A stretch of 38,779 bases of DNA, taken from Clostridia bacterium (GTDB lineage Bacteria; Bacillota; Clostridia; Oscillospirales; Butyricicoccaceae). This document shows positions 17,678-26,086 of this stretch, in pieces. The position numbers and the translations under genes were made by a program. Within the stretch, counting starts at the first letter, position 1. Every line of letters starts with the position of its first letter. The stretch spans positions 1 to 38,779 of the forward strand of contig JAFXDF010000047.1 in NCBI GenBank assembly GCA_017521295.1. The letters are read 5' to 3'. Below the pieces are notes generated by a model, which saw only the letters and a program-made list of their open reading frames with translations, did not search any database and was not told the origin of the DNA.

Positions 17678-18571
17678 TTACAGTTGTTCCCGGATGCGGT
17701 CCTCCACCCGGTCGGGGGGCGTTTCCCGGCTTTCCCGGACAGCCGCCTCCACCCGGTTTTTGGTGGGTCGGCCTCCGGCGAGCACCTTTCCGGTGTTGGT
17801 GACCCGGGCGGGCAGCTTTTTCACCAGCAGCAGGCCGGTCAGCACCGCCATCATCAACAGGGCGAAGGGCAGCAAATCCGCAGCAGGGTTTTCTTTGCCC
17901 AACTCCTCCCGTGTGGTACTGAATACCAGGTCTCCCAGTTCCACCTCCACCCGGTCGGTGTACCGCTGGGACAGCTCCAGAGCGATCTCCTGTGCCTGTT
18001 CATGGTTTTCATTCACCGTCACATGGACATGGTTGTCCTTCTCGTAAATGCCGCAGGCTACGATGGGGCTGTCGCCGCCCATCCGGGTCACGATCTCGTC
18101 CATCACCTGCTGCAGCTGGCGGTAGCTGTAGGTTTGGGTAGTGAAGGTCACCGAACTGTGATCCCGCAGCTGGGCAAGGATCGCTTCCCGGCCCTGCTCC
18201 CCTGCCTTGTCGTCGGTGACAGCCACCGTCAGGTTGTCCATGCCCCCGTCGGTGCTCCACACGCCGCAGACGTAGTCGGGATAGCCCTCCCAGCCGCCCC
18301 AGGCCTGGTACAGCGCGCCCATGGTGCTGTATTTACCGTCCACCGGCTGCTCGTCAAAAACGCCGTCGGCGGGCACATCGGCCACCGGCTCCTGGGGCGG
18401 GGTCGTCTCCCCTTCTCCGCCGCCCAAAATCAGCACGTCATGGACGGCCAGATTCTCAGACAACACACTCGGCAGATCCTGGGGCACGGTGCACTCCACC
18501 GCCGCAAAGGCCGGGCAACAATATGCCGTCAAACAAATCAATGTCAAAAAAATCGTTATAAAACGCTTCAT
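17678..18571 (-). CDS. Exported membrane protein cotranscribed with an ECF sigma factor; possible anti-sigma or sensor
   Basis: 297 residues. A signal peptide MKRFITIFLTLICLTAYCCPAFA is followed by an acidic, proline-rich linker. An extracellular domain comes next (YSYRQLQQVMDEIVTRM, then VACGIYEKDNHVHVTV), then one transmembrane helix (LLPFALLMMAVLTGLLLV) and a basic cytoplasmic tail of about 50 residues (RVTNTGKVLAGGRPTKN and so on). The type I topology, with a short cytosolic tail and the gene overlapping the sigma gene by four bases, fits a membrane regulator of that sigma factor. It has no zinc-finger anti-sigma domain, so the assignment is inference only. Confidence 0.75.
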   Translation of the reverse strand: MKRFITIFLTLICLTAYCCPAFAAVECTVPQDLPSVLSENLAVHDVLILGGGEGETTPPQEPVADVPADGVFDEQPVDGKYSTMGALYQAWGGWEGYPDYVCGVWSTDGGMDNLTVAVTDDKAGEQGREAILAQLRDHSSVTFTTQTYSYRQLQQVMDEIVTRMGGDSPIVACGIYEKDNHVHVTVNENHEQAQEIALELSQRYTDRVEVELGDLVFSTTREELGKENPAADLLPFALLMMAVLTGLLLVKKLPARVTNTGKVLAGGRPTKNRVEAAVRESRETPPDRVEDRIREQL

Positions 18572-19068
18572 AAGCTCCCTCCGTCCAAAAGATTCCGCAG
18601 TTTTTCAATGGCCTTCCGGTACTGCCACAGCACCGTACCCAGGGGGCGTTCCACAATGGCGGCTACCTCCCGGAAGGTCAGCCCGGCGCTGAGGTGCAGG
18701 GCTACCAGCTGCCGTTCCTGGACCGTCAGCCGTTCAAAGGCCCGCTCCAGATCCAGCTTCAGATCGGGGTCGGTCTGTACCAGCAATTCTTCCAGCGGTT
18801 CAGTGGGTTGTTTTTGCCGCAGGGCGTCGATGGCCAGATTGCGCGCCATCCGGAACACATAAGCCCTGGGCTTTTCCGCCCGGGGAGGCTGGCGGTACAG
18901 CTTGAGAAAGACCTCCTGCAGAAGGTCCTCCGACAATGTACGATCACCGGTGAGCCGCACCAGAACGGTGAAAACCGGGGTTTTCAATTCGGAATAAATG
19001 GCCGAAAAGGCGCCCTGCTCGCCCGCTTCCAGCGCTTTCAGCAGTTGTTTCAGCTGTTCGTCGGTCAT
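18568..19068 (-). CDS. ECF-type RNA polymerase sigma factor
   Basis: 166 residues with region 2 (AFSAIYSELKTPVFTVLVRLTG, DLLQEVFLKLYR and RAYVFRMARNLAIDALR) and region 4 (RLTVQERQLVALHLSAGLTFREVAAIVERPLGTVLWQYRKAIEKL, the HTH that reads the -35 element). The start has AGGAGG eight bases upstream. It is the first gene of a two-gene unit with the membrane protein at 17678-18571. I could not find an obvious ECF-type autoregulatory promoter in the 60 bp upstream. Confidence 0.92.
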   Translation of the reverse strand: MTDEQLKQLLKALEAGEQGAFSAIYSELKTPVFTVLVRLTGDRTLSEDLLQEVFLKLYRQPPRAEKPRAYVFRMARNLAIDALRQKQPTEPLEELLVQTDPDLKLDLERAFERLTVQERQLVALHLSAGLTFREVAAIVERPLGTVLWQYRKAIEKLRNLLDGGSL

Positions 19069-19132
19069 GCTCGCCGCCTCCTTTCATCTTCTATGACGGA
19101 TGGGATGGGGATTTTATTGGCAGGATGGAAAA

Positions 19133-19160
19133 AAAGCCCGCCGGTTTCCCGGCGGGCTTT
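19133..19160 (-). terminator. Intrinsic terminator of the EF-G-like gene
   Basis: AAAGCCCGCCGG and CCGGCGGGCTTT form a 12-bp stem; a long U-run follows on the minus strand. It lies 13 bp past the stop of the EF-G-like gene. Confidence 0.9.
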
Positions 19161-19173
19161 GCATGTTTTGGGA

Positions 19174-21246
19174 TTAGTCCTCGTCGTCCTCGACCTTATA
19201 CTCGGCAATGATCTTGTCCTGAACATCGCGGGGCACTTCTTCGTAACGCTCGAACTTCACGGAGAAGGAGCCACGGCCCTGGGTCATGGAACGCAGGGTG
19301 ATGGCGTAGTCGGCGACTTCGCTCATGGGAACTTCGGCCTCAACCAGCTGCAGACCGTCCTCGGTGGGATTCATACCCATAACGCGGCCGCGGCGCTTGT
19401 TCAGATCGCCGATGATATCGCCCATGAAGGAATCGGGGATGGTGACCTTCAGGCTGCCAACGGGCTCCAGAACCACAGGGTTGGCCTGGGGGATACCGGC
19501 CTTGTAAGCCAGACGGGCTGCCATCTTGAAGGACAGTTCGTTGGAGTCAACGTCGTGGTACTTACCGTCCATCAGAGTGGCCTTCAGACCCACCATGGGG
19601 AAGCCGGCCAGGACGCCGTGCTCCATAGCCTCACGGATACCCTTTTCAACGGCGGGATGGAAGTTCTTGGGCACGGAGCCGCCGAAGACTTCCTCAGCAA
19701 ACTCGAAGCCGTCGCCGGGGATGGGCTCGAAGTTCATCTTGACGTTACCGTACTGGCCATGGCCGCCGGACTGCTTCTTGTGGTTACCTTCGATCATGGT
19801 GACCTTCTTGCGGATGGTCTCACGGTAAGCAACCTTGGGATCGGACAGGTCGACTTCCACGCCGAACTTGCTCTTCAGCTTGGAGCACAGAACGTCGATG
19901 TGGATATCGCCGGCGCCGGAGATGACCATCTGCTTGGTCTCCACATTGTTGACCACGGTGAAGGAGGGATCTTCGTCCTTCAGACGAGTCAGACCGGCGG
20001 CGACCTTTTCCTCCTGGCCCTTCACCTTGGGAGCGATGGCGCGGGAGTAGCAGGGCTCGGCGAACTCGATGCCGTCCAGCTTGACGAAGGTGCCGGGGGC
20101 GCACAGGGTATCACCGGTCTTGGTGTTGTTCAGCTTGGCGACCAGGCCGATGTCACCGCAGGAGATCTCCTTGACCTCGATGTTCTTCTTGCCCTTGACG
20201 ATATAGATGTGGCCCAGCTTTTCCTGGGTGTCGGTGTTGACGTTGTACAGGGTCATATCGGAAGTGATCTTGCCGGAAACGACCTTGAAGTAGGAGAAAC
20301 GGCCGTACTGGTCAGCCACGGTCTTGAAGACGAAAGCCATGGGCTTGCCGTCGGCGTCGTACTTGACCTCAACGGGGTTGTCATCCTCGTCCACACCGTT
20401 CTCGATACGGACTTCAGAGGGGCTGGGAGCGAAGTTCAGGATGGTGTACAGCAGCTGCATGGTGCCGACACCGGTAAAGGCGGAACCGCAGACCACGGGG
20501 GCCAGGGAGCCGTCACGGACACCGGCGCGCAGACCGGTCAGCATCTCTTCCTTGGTGAACTCTTCGCCGGCAAAGAACTTGTCCATCAGTTCCTCGGAGG
20601 TCTCGGCAACGGACTCCATCAGAGCGTTACGCAGAGACTCCACCTGGTCCAGATGGTCGGCGGGCAGGGGCACTTCAACAGTCTTGTTGCCCTCGGCCTT
20701 GAAGGCCTTCTTGTTGATCAGGTTGACAACGCCGGTGGGCTTGCCGTTTTCGATCAGGGGGATGGTGAAAGGAGTGACGCACAGACCGTAGGCGTCACGC
20801 AGGGACTGGAAAGCCTTCTCGTAGTCGGCGTTTTCTTCGTCGATCTTGGAGATGTAGAAGAAATGAGGCAGACCCTGCTTGGCCAGACGCTTCCAGGCCT
20901 TTTCGGTACCGACGGAGGCGCCGTTCTTGGCAGAGACCACGATGACGCCGCAGTCGGCGACACGCAGAGCCTGAGCAACTTCGCCCTCGAAGTCAAAGTA
21001 GCCGGGAGTGTCGATAAAGTTCAGAATATAATCTTCATATTCCACGGGGGCCAGGCTGGCCTGGATAGAGATCTGACGCTTGATCTCCTCGGGATCGTGG
21101 TCGCTGACGGTGTTGCCCTCAGCAACCTTGCCCAGACGGTCGATACCGCCGGTACGATACAGCAGGCTCTCGATCAGAGAGGTCTTACCCTCACCGCCGT
21201 GACCCAGCAAGCAGACGTTACGAATTTTCTCCATGGGATATGCCAT
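19174..21246 (-). CDS. EF-G-like translation GTPase (second, divergent EF-G)
   Basis: 690 residues with the full five-domain EF-G layout. G1 is GHGGEGKTS (15-23), not the AHIDAGKTT of canonical EF-G. G3 is DTPGYFDF, and G4 is SKID instead of NKMD. Domain IV has GGHGQYGNVKMNFEP and domain V GDIIGDLNKRRGRVMGM, both well kept. These features match the EF-G-like subfamily common in Clostridia as a paralogue next to true fusA. Its exact ribosomal role is unclear. It has a strong promoter of its own in the gap after the P-type-ATPase-like gene. Confidence 0.9.
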   Translation of the reverse strand: MAYPMEKIRNVCLLGHGGEGKTSLIESLLYRTGGIDRLGKVAEGNTVSDHDPEEIKRQISIQASLAPVEYEDYILNFIDTPGYFDFEGEVAQALRVADCGVIVVSAKNGASVGTEKAWKRLAKQGLPHFFYISKIDEENADYEKAFQSLRDAYGLCVTPFTIPLIENGKPTGVVNLINKKAFKAEGNKTVEVPLPADHLDQVESLRNALMESVAETSEELMDKFFAGEEFTKEEMLTGLRAGVRDGSLAPVVCGSAFTGVGTMQLLYTILNFAPSPSEVRIENGVDEDDNPVEVKYDADGKPMAFVFKTVADQYGRFSYFKVVSGKITSDMTLYNVNTDTQEKLGHIYIVKGKKNIEVKEISCGDIGLVAKLNNTKTGDTLCAPGTFVKLDGIEFAEPCYSRAIAPKVKGQEEKVAAGLTRLKDEDPSFTVVNNVETKQMVISGAGDIHIDVLCSKLKSKFGVEVDLSDPKVAYRETIRKKVTMIEGNHKKQSGGHGQYGNVKMNFEPIPGDGFEFAEEVFGGSVPKNFHPAVEKGIREAMEHGVLAGFPMVGLKATLMDGKYHDVDSNELSFKMAARLAYKAGIPQANPVVLEPVGSLKVTIPDSFMGDIIGDLNKRRGRVMGMNPTEDGLQLVEAEVPMSEVADYAITLRSMTQGRGSFSVKFERYEEVPRDVQDKIIAEYKVEDDED

Positions 21247-21301
21247 AGTTTTCTCTCCTTCAATGGTGTATTTAAATTACAAAAAAGCAATTTACCATTT
21301 C

Positions 21302-21330
21302 ATTATATCGGATATCTCTGTACATTTCAA
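21302..21330 (-). promoter_or_regulatory. Sigma-A promoter of the EF-G-like gene
   Basis: TTGAAA (21325-21330) and TATAAT (21302-21307) separated by 17 bp on the minus strand, about 55 bp before the ATG. No terminator is visible between the upstream gene (stop at 21385) and this promoter, so read-through is also possible. Confidence 0.82.
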
Positions 21331-21384
21331 CAATTATTTTCCAATGATACGGAAATAAAATTAAAATATGCACAAAAACACAGA

Positions 21385-23745
21385 TCAAAGTCTGGTCACA
21401 ATGCCCCGAAGCAGCTTTACCGGCAGGCTCCAGATCACCAAATAGGCCAAAACGTGGAGCGGATCGGCGTTGGTGATGGCCACCTGTCCGGTGAGGAATG
21501 CCATGATCAGCATACCCACCAGCGCGCACAGCGTGCCCAGAACGCAGCCCTGCAGGGCGGCCTTGCGCCACTTGGCGGCGGCGGCCAGCACCTCGGCAAA
21601 GGGCATCAGACCGTCGCGGGACAGCAGGGCCAGGGTCTCCTCGTCCTTGCCGAAGGCAGAGGCGGAATAGCGCAGCCGCTCCTCCAGCTCGGGCTGGTAG
21701 GTGGCGTCACGCTTCAGCTCGAACCGGCTCTCCACCGTGCTCTGGGTCTGGTTGGTGTCCCGCAGAGCCAGCACCGGGCGGATGCGGCTGCCCTTCAGCA
21801 GACCGAAGGAGGTATACACCTGGGGCATCACCTGGTAGCGGATGGAAAAAATACCGGCAAACTGGGAGTCGATGGCGATAAAAATGCTGTCTTTCAGCTT
21901 GAGGCCCTCGGTGACCCGGATGCCCATGCGCATCAGATAGGACGCGGTGCCCAGCTGCACATACCGGCCGCTGACATTGGCGGCAATGCCCCGGGTGTCA
22001 AAGAACCGCAGCTCCTTGGCCTTGTTGGGCACGATGTACATCTGTCGGGCAAACTCCACAAAGGCCTTTGCCAGACCGCCTCCCACCTCCTGCAGTAGGG
22101 CGGCGGCACAGCCCACCACCAGCTCGGGATCCTGGTTTTCGGCGATCTTCATGCCGGTGATCTTTACCGAGCCGGCGGGATACAGGTCGGCGTCCCGCAG
22201 AACGGCGGCACGGCTCCTGGCCAGACGGCCGGCCGACTGGGCGTTCACCAGCATACTGCCCGAGGTATAGAGCTTCTTGGTCAGCCGTTTCGCGCCGGCG
22301 CTGGAGGACAGCAGCAGGCACATGGGGGTGGTCATGGTAAAGATGGCCGACAGGCTCCACAGCAGATGGGTGGTCTGGCCTTTTGCCGCGGTGGCAGCCA
22401 GCGCCAGGGCCACCGCCAGAACGATGACGATGGGGCTGTAGAAGCAGGAATAGCTTTCGGTGAAATCGGGATAGGACAGGGCCTCCAGCGACACGTCGGT
22501 ACCGCTCTGGGTCTTGACCGCCAGGTTGCGGATCTTGCCGTCGGTATACAGCTTGACGCCGCTGGGCGAAGTGCCCATGGTCAGCGCCTTGTAGCCCCGC
22601 CGCAGGGCCTCGTAGCGCTGCCGCTTGGCCGTCAGGGCGAAAAATCCGGTGATGGCGGTGACACACACATAGGGCACGCCCACCCTCCACTCCGGCAGGA
22701 AGGCGGCCACGCCGCAATAGGCCAGAGAGGCCAGTCCGGAAAGGGTCAGCAGGGTGTCCATGGTGGGCCTTCCGTGGAACAGCCGCCACAGACCCGACAG
22801 GGTGCTTTCCAGGCACAACAGCAGGGTCAGCAGCTGGCACAGGGCCAAAATACCCATATAATACTGGGGATAGGCTTCATAGGTAAATCCCGCCGGCATG
22901 GGCAGGCCCCGGGTGATGGCCAGAGTCACATACATAGATGTAACAACCACCGGCAGGAACAACAGCAGCCGCGCCGCCATACCGCCCAGACGGCGGCCAA
23001 GCTGATTGGCCGTCTGCCCGGCGTCCTCGGAGGGGCGGTTCACCCGGTCATACCACAGGCGTTTTTTCGGCTTGCGGGGCTTTTCTTCAGGGGCTTCGGG
23101 ATCAAAGGCATCCAGATCCAGCCTGGGCTGGCCGGAGGTCAGGTCAATGGTGCGCAGACGGGGCGGCGCCTTTTCCTCGGGGGCCTTTGTCTGGTGCTTT
23201 CCCGGCTCGGCGGCGGTGCGCCAGGGAGCCGAGGTGCGGTTGCGCTGTTTTTCTTCCTCGGTGGGCTTGGCAGGCGCCTTGCGGGGCGGCACTTCCCGCT
23301 TGGTAAAGGCGGCGAAGTTCAGGGGCTCGGGCTGGGCCTCCTCCGGCTTAGGAGGTGCCTCCTGGGCCTTTTTTGCCATCTCCTTCACGGCGGGGAACTT
23401 CATGGTGATCTGACCGTGATCTCCCTGCCGCTGGGTCACCGGGATGGCGTCGGTCTCTTTCTTGATGCGGGCGATGTTGGCCAGGATGGTGTCATCGTCC
23501 GGCTCGGCGGCCTTCTTTTTCTCCTGTTCCCGGCGGCGGGCCTCCATTCTGGCCTTCAGCGCCTCTTCCTGACGCTGCATCTCCTCTTCCGAAAGGTGCT
23601 TTCTGGCAGACTCAGCGCGCTTTTGGGCAGGCTTCGCCACAGGCGGCTCGGGTTTGGCCGTCTGTTTTGATGTGTCTGCCCCTTGGGGCTGTTTGAACTC
23701 TGCCAGAATGTCCTCCAGCGAATAGCGCTCGTCGGTGTTTGCCAC
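21385..23745 (-). CDS. Degenerate P1B-type ATPase-like membrane protein with long charged N-terminal tail
   Basis: 786 residues from a GTG start with GGAG upstream. Residues 1-250 are charged, proline-rich and probably disordered. Eight hydrophobic segments follow at about 255-278, 296-314, 330-350, 355-373, 436-455, 459-482, 728-750 and 763-778, exactly the order of a heavy-metal P1B ATPase. Between helices 6 and 7 the sequence still resembles the N and P domains: GCAAALLQEVGGGLAKAFVE, IAANVSGRYVQLGT, and IFIAIDSQFAGIFSI followed by RPVLALRDTNQTQSTVESRF. Every catalytic motif is lost: DKTGT reads DADLY (518-522), TGD reads LRD (661-663), CPC reads TPMC (473-476), the HP motif and the TGE loop are missing. 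It cannot pump by the standard mechanism. It sits 32 bp behind rlmB. Confidence 0.8.
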   Translation of the reverse strand: MANTDERYSLEDILAEFKQPQGADTSKQTAKPEPPVAKPAQKRAESARKHLSEEEMQRQEEALKARMEARRREQEKKKAAEPDDDTILANIARIKKETDAIPVTQRQGDHGQITMKFPAVKEMAKKAQEAPPKPEEAQPEPLNFAAFTKREVPPRKAPAKPTEEEKQRNRTSAPWRTAAEPGKHQTKAPEEKAPPRLRTIDLTSGQPRLDLDAFDPEAPEEKPRKPKKRLWYDRVNRPSEDAGQTANQLGRRLGGMAARLLLFLPVVVTSMYVTLAITRGLPMPAGFTYEAYPQYYMGILALCQLLTLLLCLESTLSGLWRLFHGRPTMDTLLTLSGLASLAYCGVAAFLPEWRVGVPYVCVTAITGFFALTAKRQRYEALRRGYKALTMGTSPSGVKLYTDGKIRNLAVKTQSGTDVSLEALSYPDFTESYSCFYSPIVIVLAVALALAATAAKGQTTHLLWSLSAIFTMTTPMCLLLSSSAGAKRLTKKLYTSGSMLVNAQSAGRLARSRAAVLRDADLYPAGSVKITGMKIAENQDPELVVGCAAALLQEVGGGLAKAFVEFARQMYIVPNKAKELRFFDTRGIAANVSGRYVQLGTASYLMRMGIRVTEGLKLKDSIFIAIDSQFAGIFSIRYQVMPQVYTSFGLLKGSRIRPVLALRDTNQTQSTVESRFELKRDATYQPELEERLRYSASAFGKDEETLALLSRDGLMPFAEVLAAAAKWRKAALQGCVLGTLCALVGMLIMAFLTGQVAITNADPLHVLAYLVIWSLPVKLLRGIVTRL

Positions 23746-23777
23746 GGGGATGCTCCTTTATCCGGGAATGGTAAAAC

Positions 23778-24623
23778 TTAACCTCTCTGGCGAACGGCCT
23801 CGTACAGCAGGATGGCTGCCGCGTTGGAGGCGTTCAGCGAATTGATCCGGCCCTTCTGGGGGATGCTGACGATCAGATCGGCGGCCTTGCGCACACCTTC
23901 CGAAACGCCGCTGCCTTCGGCGCCGATGACGATGGCGCAGGGCATATCAAAGTCGATATCGGCTGCGGGACGGCCGCCCATATCGGCAGCCAGGATGAAA
24001 ACGCCCTTTTCCTGCAGCTCCTTGATGGCGGTGGCCATATTGGCGCACTTTGCCACCGGCAGATGCTCCAGAGCGCCGGCGGCCGACTTGGCGCAGGCGG
24101 CGTTCAGGCCGGCAGAGCGGTGACGGGGCACCACCACGCCGTGGCCGCCCAGCACCTCGCAGGAGCGGATGATGGCGCCCAGGTTGTGGGGATCGGTGAG
24201 GCCGTCGCACAGCACCAGCAGGGGCTTTTCGCCACGGGAAGCGGCCAGTTCCAGAATATCGTCGATGGTCTTGTACTCGGCGGCGGCGCCCTGGGCGATG
24301 ATGCCCTGGTGGGAGCCGGTGACCGTCATCTTGTCCAGCTTGCGTCGGTCGCATTCCTGGATGGCCACGCCGGCGGCCCGGGCGGCGGACAGGATGTGGC
24401 CCAGGTTCTGGGCGCCCTGGGCAATGAGGATCTTGTCCAGCTGGCGGCCCGACTGCAGAGCCTCCCACACGGCGTTGCGGCCCTCGATGAGACCGGCGTC
24501 ACCGGCTGTCTCGCTGTGCTCCAGCTGCTCCATGGCAGCAAAGGCCGAGCTGGCCCGCTTGGGGCGGTCGTTGCGATAGGGCTTTCTTCCGTTCTTTTTA
24601 TCGTTGTAACGGGGCTTGTCCAT
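23778..24623 (-). CDS. rlmB: 23S rRNA 2'-O-methyltransferase, TrmH/RlmB type (SPOUT)
   Basis: 281 residues from the third of three close ATGs (24623), seven bases after GGAG. A basic N-terminal tail is followed by the substrate-binding domain (LIEGRNAVWEALQSGRQLDKILIAQG). The SPOUT domain carries motif 1 DPHNLGAIIRSCEVLG, motif 2 IVIGAEGSGVS and motif 3 INSLNASNAAAILLYEAVRQ. RlmB methylates G2251 of 23S rRNA; related enzymes modify other sites, so the exact target is inferred. The next gene downstream is the P1B-ATPase-like protein. Confidence 0.92.
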   Translation of the reverse strand: MDKPRYNDKKNGRKPYRNDRPKRASSAFAAMEQLEHSETAGDAGLIEGRNAVWEALQSGRQLDKILIAQGAQNLGHILSAARAAGVAIQECDRRKLDKMTVTGSHQGIIAQGAAAEYKTIDDILELAASRGEKPLLVLCDGLTDPHNLGAIIRSCEVLGGHGVVVPRHRSAGLNAACAKSAAGALEHLPVAKCANMATAIKELQEKGVFILAADMGGRPAADIDFDMPCAIVIGAEGSGVSEGVRKAADLIVSIPQKGRINSLNASNAAAILLYEAVRQRG

Positions 24624-24706
24624 CATCATTCTCCGTTCTATGGTCAAATTTTCGCATTATTTTGTAGTATATCATAAAAAAGAAGTAAAAGAAAGATAAA
24701 CATCAA

Positions 24707-24733
24707 AAAATGGCGGGAAATCCCCGCCATTTT
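24707..24733 (-). terminator. Intrinsic terminator of the aspartate kinase gene
   Basis: AAAATGGCGGG and CCCGCCATTTT form an 11-bp stem, with a run of six T on the minus strand. It lies just past the stop codon of the kinase. Confidence 0.88.
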
Positions 24734-24734
24734 C

Positions 24735-25940
24735 TCAGTTTTCAAAAAAAGCCGCATGGATCAGCCGCACGGCCTGCTGCGCTTGCGCTTTGGGCAGGAT
24801 CACCGAGATGCGCAGCTCTCCCGTGGTGATGTACTGGGGACGGATCTCCCCTTCCTGCAGGGCCCGCAGCATACCGGCGGCCACGCCGCAGCCGTCGGAC
24901 ATGCCGGCTCCCACCACCGACACCTTTGCCATGTCGGTCTGTACCAAAAAGCCCGAGAAGTTCAGTTCCCGCTGGCTGCTTTTCAGCACGGCGGCCACCT
25001 TTTCCCGGTCGGCGGCCCCCACAGAAAAACTGACCACGCCCCGCTCCGGACGGTCTCCCGGCGAGCGGATGATCACGTCGATGGAAATGCCGCTGTCGGC
25101 CAGACAGTTGAACAGACGGCAGGTCTCCGGTCCGTCGCCCAACCCCATCACGGTAACCATGTCCACCCGATCGTCACAGGCGATGCCCCGCACCGCCTGT
25201 CCGTGGCCGCACTCGCTGCCCAGAGCCGTGCCGCCGGTTTGGGGCGTAAAGGTAGAGCGCACCTCCACCCGGACGCCGTGCTCCCGGGCCAGCTCCACCG
25301 CACGGCTGTGCAGCACCTTTGCCCCCAGGGACGCCATTTCCAGCATCTCGTCATAGGAGATCTCCCGGTGGACCCGGGCCTGTTCCACCACCCGGGGGTC
25401 CGCCGAATACACCCCCTGCACATCGGTGTAGATCCGACACAGGTCGGCCTGGAGGGCCGCCGCCAGCGCAACGGCGGTGGTATCCGAACCGCCCCGGCCC
25501 AGTGTGGTCAGTTCTCCCTCCCCGTCGATCCCCTGGAAACCGGCCACTACGGCCACTCTTCCCTGTTCCAGAACCTGTTTCACCCGTTGGGGCTCCACCT
25601 TCAGAATACGGGCGTCCCCGTGCCGGCTTTCGGTGCGGATGCCGGCCTGCCAGCCGCAGAAGGACACCGCCGGGCAGCCCAGCGCCTCCAGTTGCATGGC
25701 CATCAGCGCCATGGACATCTGCTCTCCGCAGCAGAGGAGCATATCCCGCTCTCTGCCGCAGGGTTTCGGGTTGATCTCCCGGGCCTTTTCGATCAGCGCG
25801 TCGGTGGTATCTCCCTGGGCCGACACCACCACAGCTACCTGGTCCCCTTCGGCCCGTTGCCGGGCGATCAGTTCCGCCGCCCGGCGGATATGTATGGCAG
25901 AGGCCAGCGACGAGCCTCCGAACTTCATAACGATGCGCAT
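24735..25940 (-). CDS. Aspartate kinase
   Basis: 401 residues. The amino-acid kinase domain opens with MKFGGSSLA, followed by VVVSAQGDTTDALI, GRGGSDTTAVALAAAL and IYTDVQGVYSADPRVV. Two ACT domains follow, with SDSGISIDVI-like (here LADSGISIDVII) and VSVVGAGMSDGCGVAAGMLRAL. It phosphorylates aspartate at the entry to lysine, threonine and methionine synthesis; the ACT domains usually bind lysine or threonine. There is no lysine riboswitch in its 140-bp upstream region, unlike many Firmicute lysC genes. AGGAGG lies nine bases before the ATG. It is monocistronic and divergent from ytvI. Confidence 0.95.
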   Translation of the reverse strand: MRIVMKFGGSSLASAIHIRRAAELIARQRAEGDQVAVVVSAQGDTTDALIEKAREINPKPCGRERDMLLCCGEQMSMALMAMQLEALGCPAVSFCGWQAGIRTESRHGDARILKVEPQRVKQVLEQGRVAVVAGFQGIDGEGELTTLGRGGSDTTAVALAAALQADLCRIYTDVQGVYSADPRVVEQARVHREISYDEMLEMASLGAKVLHSRAVELAREHGVRVEVRSTFTPQTGGTALGSECGHGQAVRGIACDDRVDMVTVMGLGDGPETCRLFNCLADSGISIDVIIRSPGDRPERGVVSFSVGAADREKVAAVLKSSQRELNFSGFLVQTDMAKVSVVGAGMSDGCGVAAGMLRALQEGEIRPQYITTGELRISVILPKAQAQQAVRLIHAAFFEN

Positions 25941-26040
25941 ATTGCACCCCTCCTATCGGTTTCTGTACCAGTCTATGACGGAGCGGTTTTCGCCGTGCAT
26001 ATCCTGTGGATTGATGCATAAACTGATAGGAATAGCAAAG

Positions 26041-26065
26041 GCTGACAAGTATTTTGCTTGTCAGC
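26041..26065 (+). other. Perfect inverted repeat in the ytvI/aspartate kinase divergent region
   Basis: GCTGACAAG (26041-26049) and CTTGTCAGC (26057-26065) flank a 7-nt spacer, 22 bp before the ytvI start. It could be a leader hairpin or an operator. I see no clear promoter pair around it. Confidence 0.45.
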
Positions 26066-26086
26066 TGATTTTGGGGAGGAATGTCT

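Noticed and set aside
18694..22098. A 1134-codon open frame on the plus strand opposite the sigma factor, EF-G-like and ATPase-like genes
   Set aside because: It spans several well-supported genes on the other strand, has no ribosome site, and shows the His/Gly/Leu-rich composition typical of antisense frames in GC-biased coding DNA.
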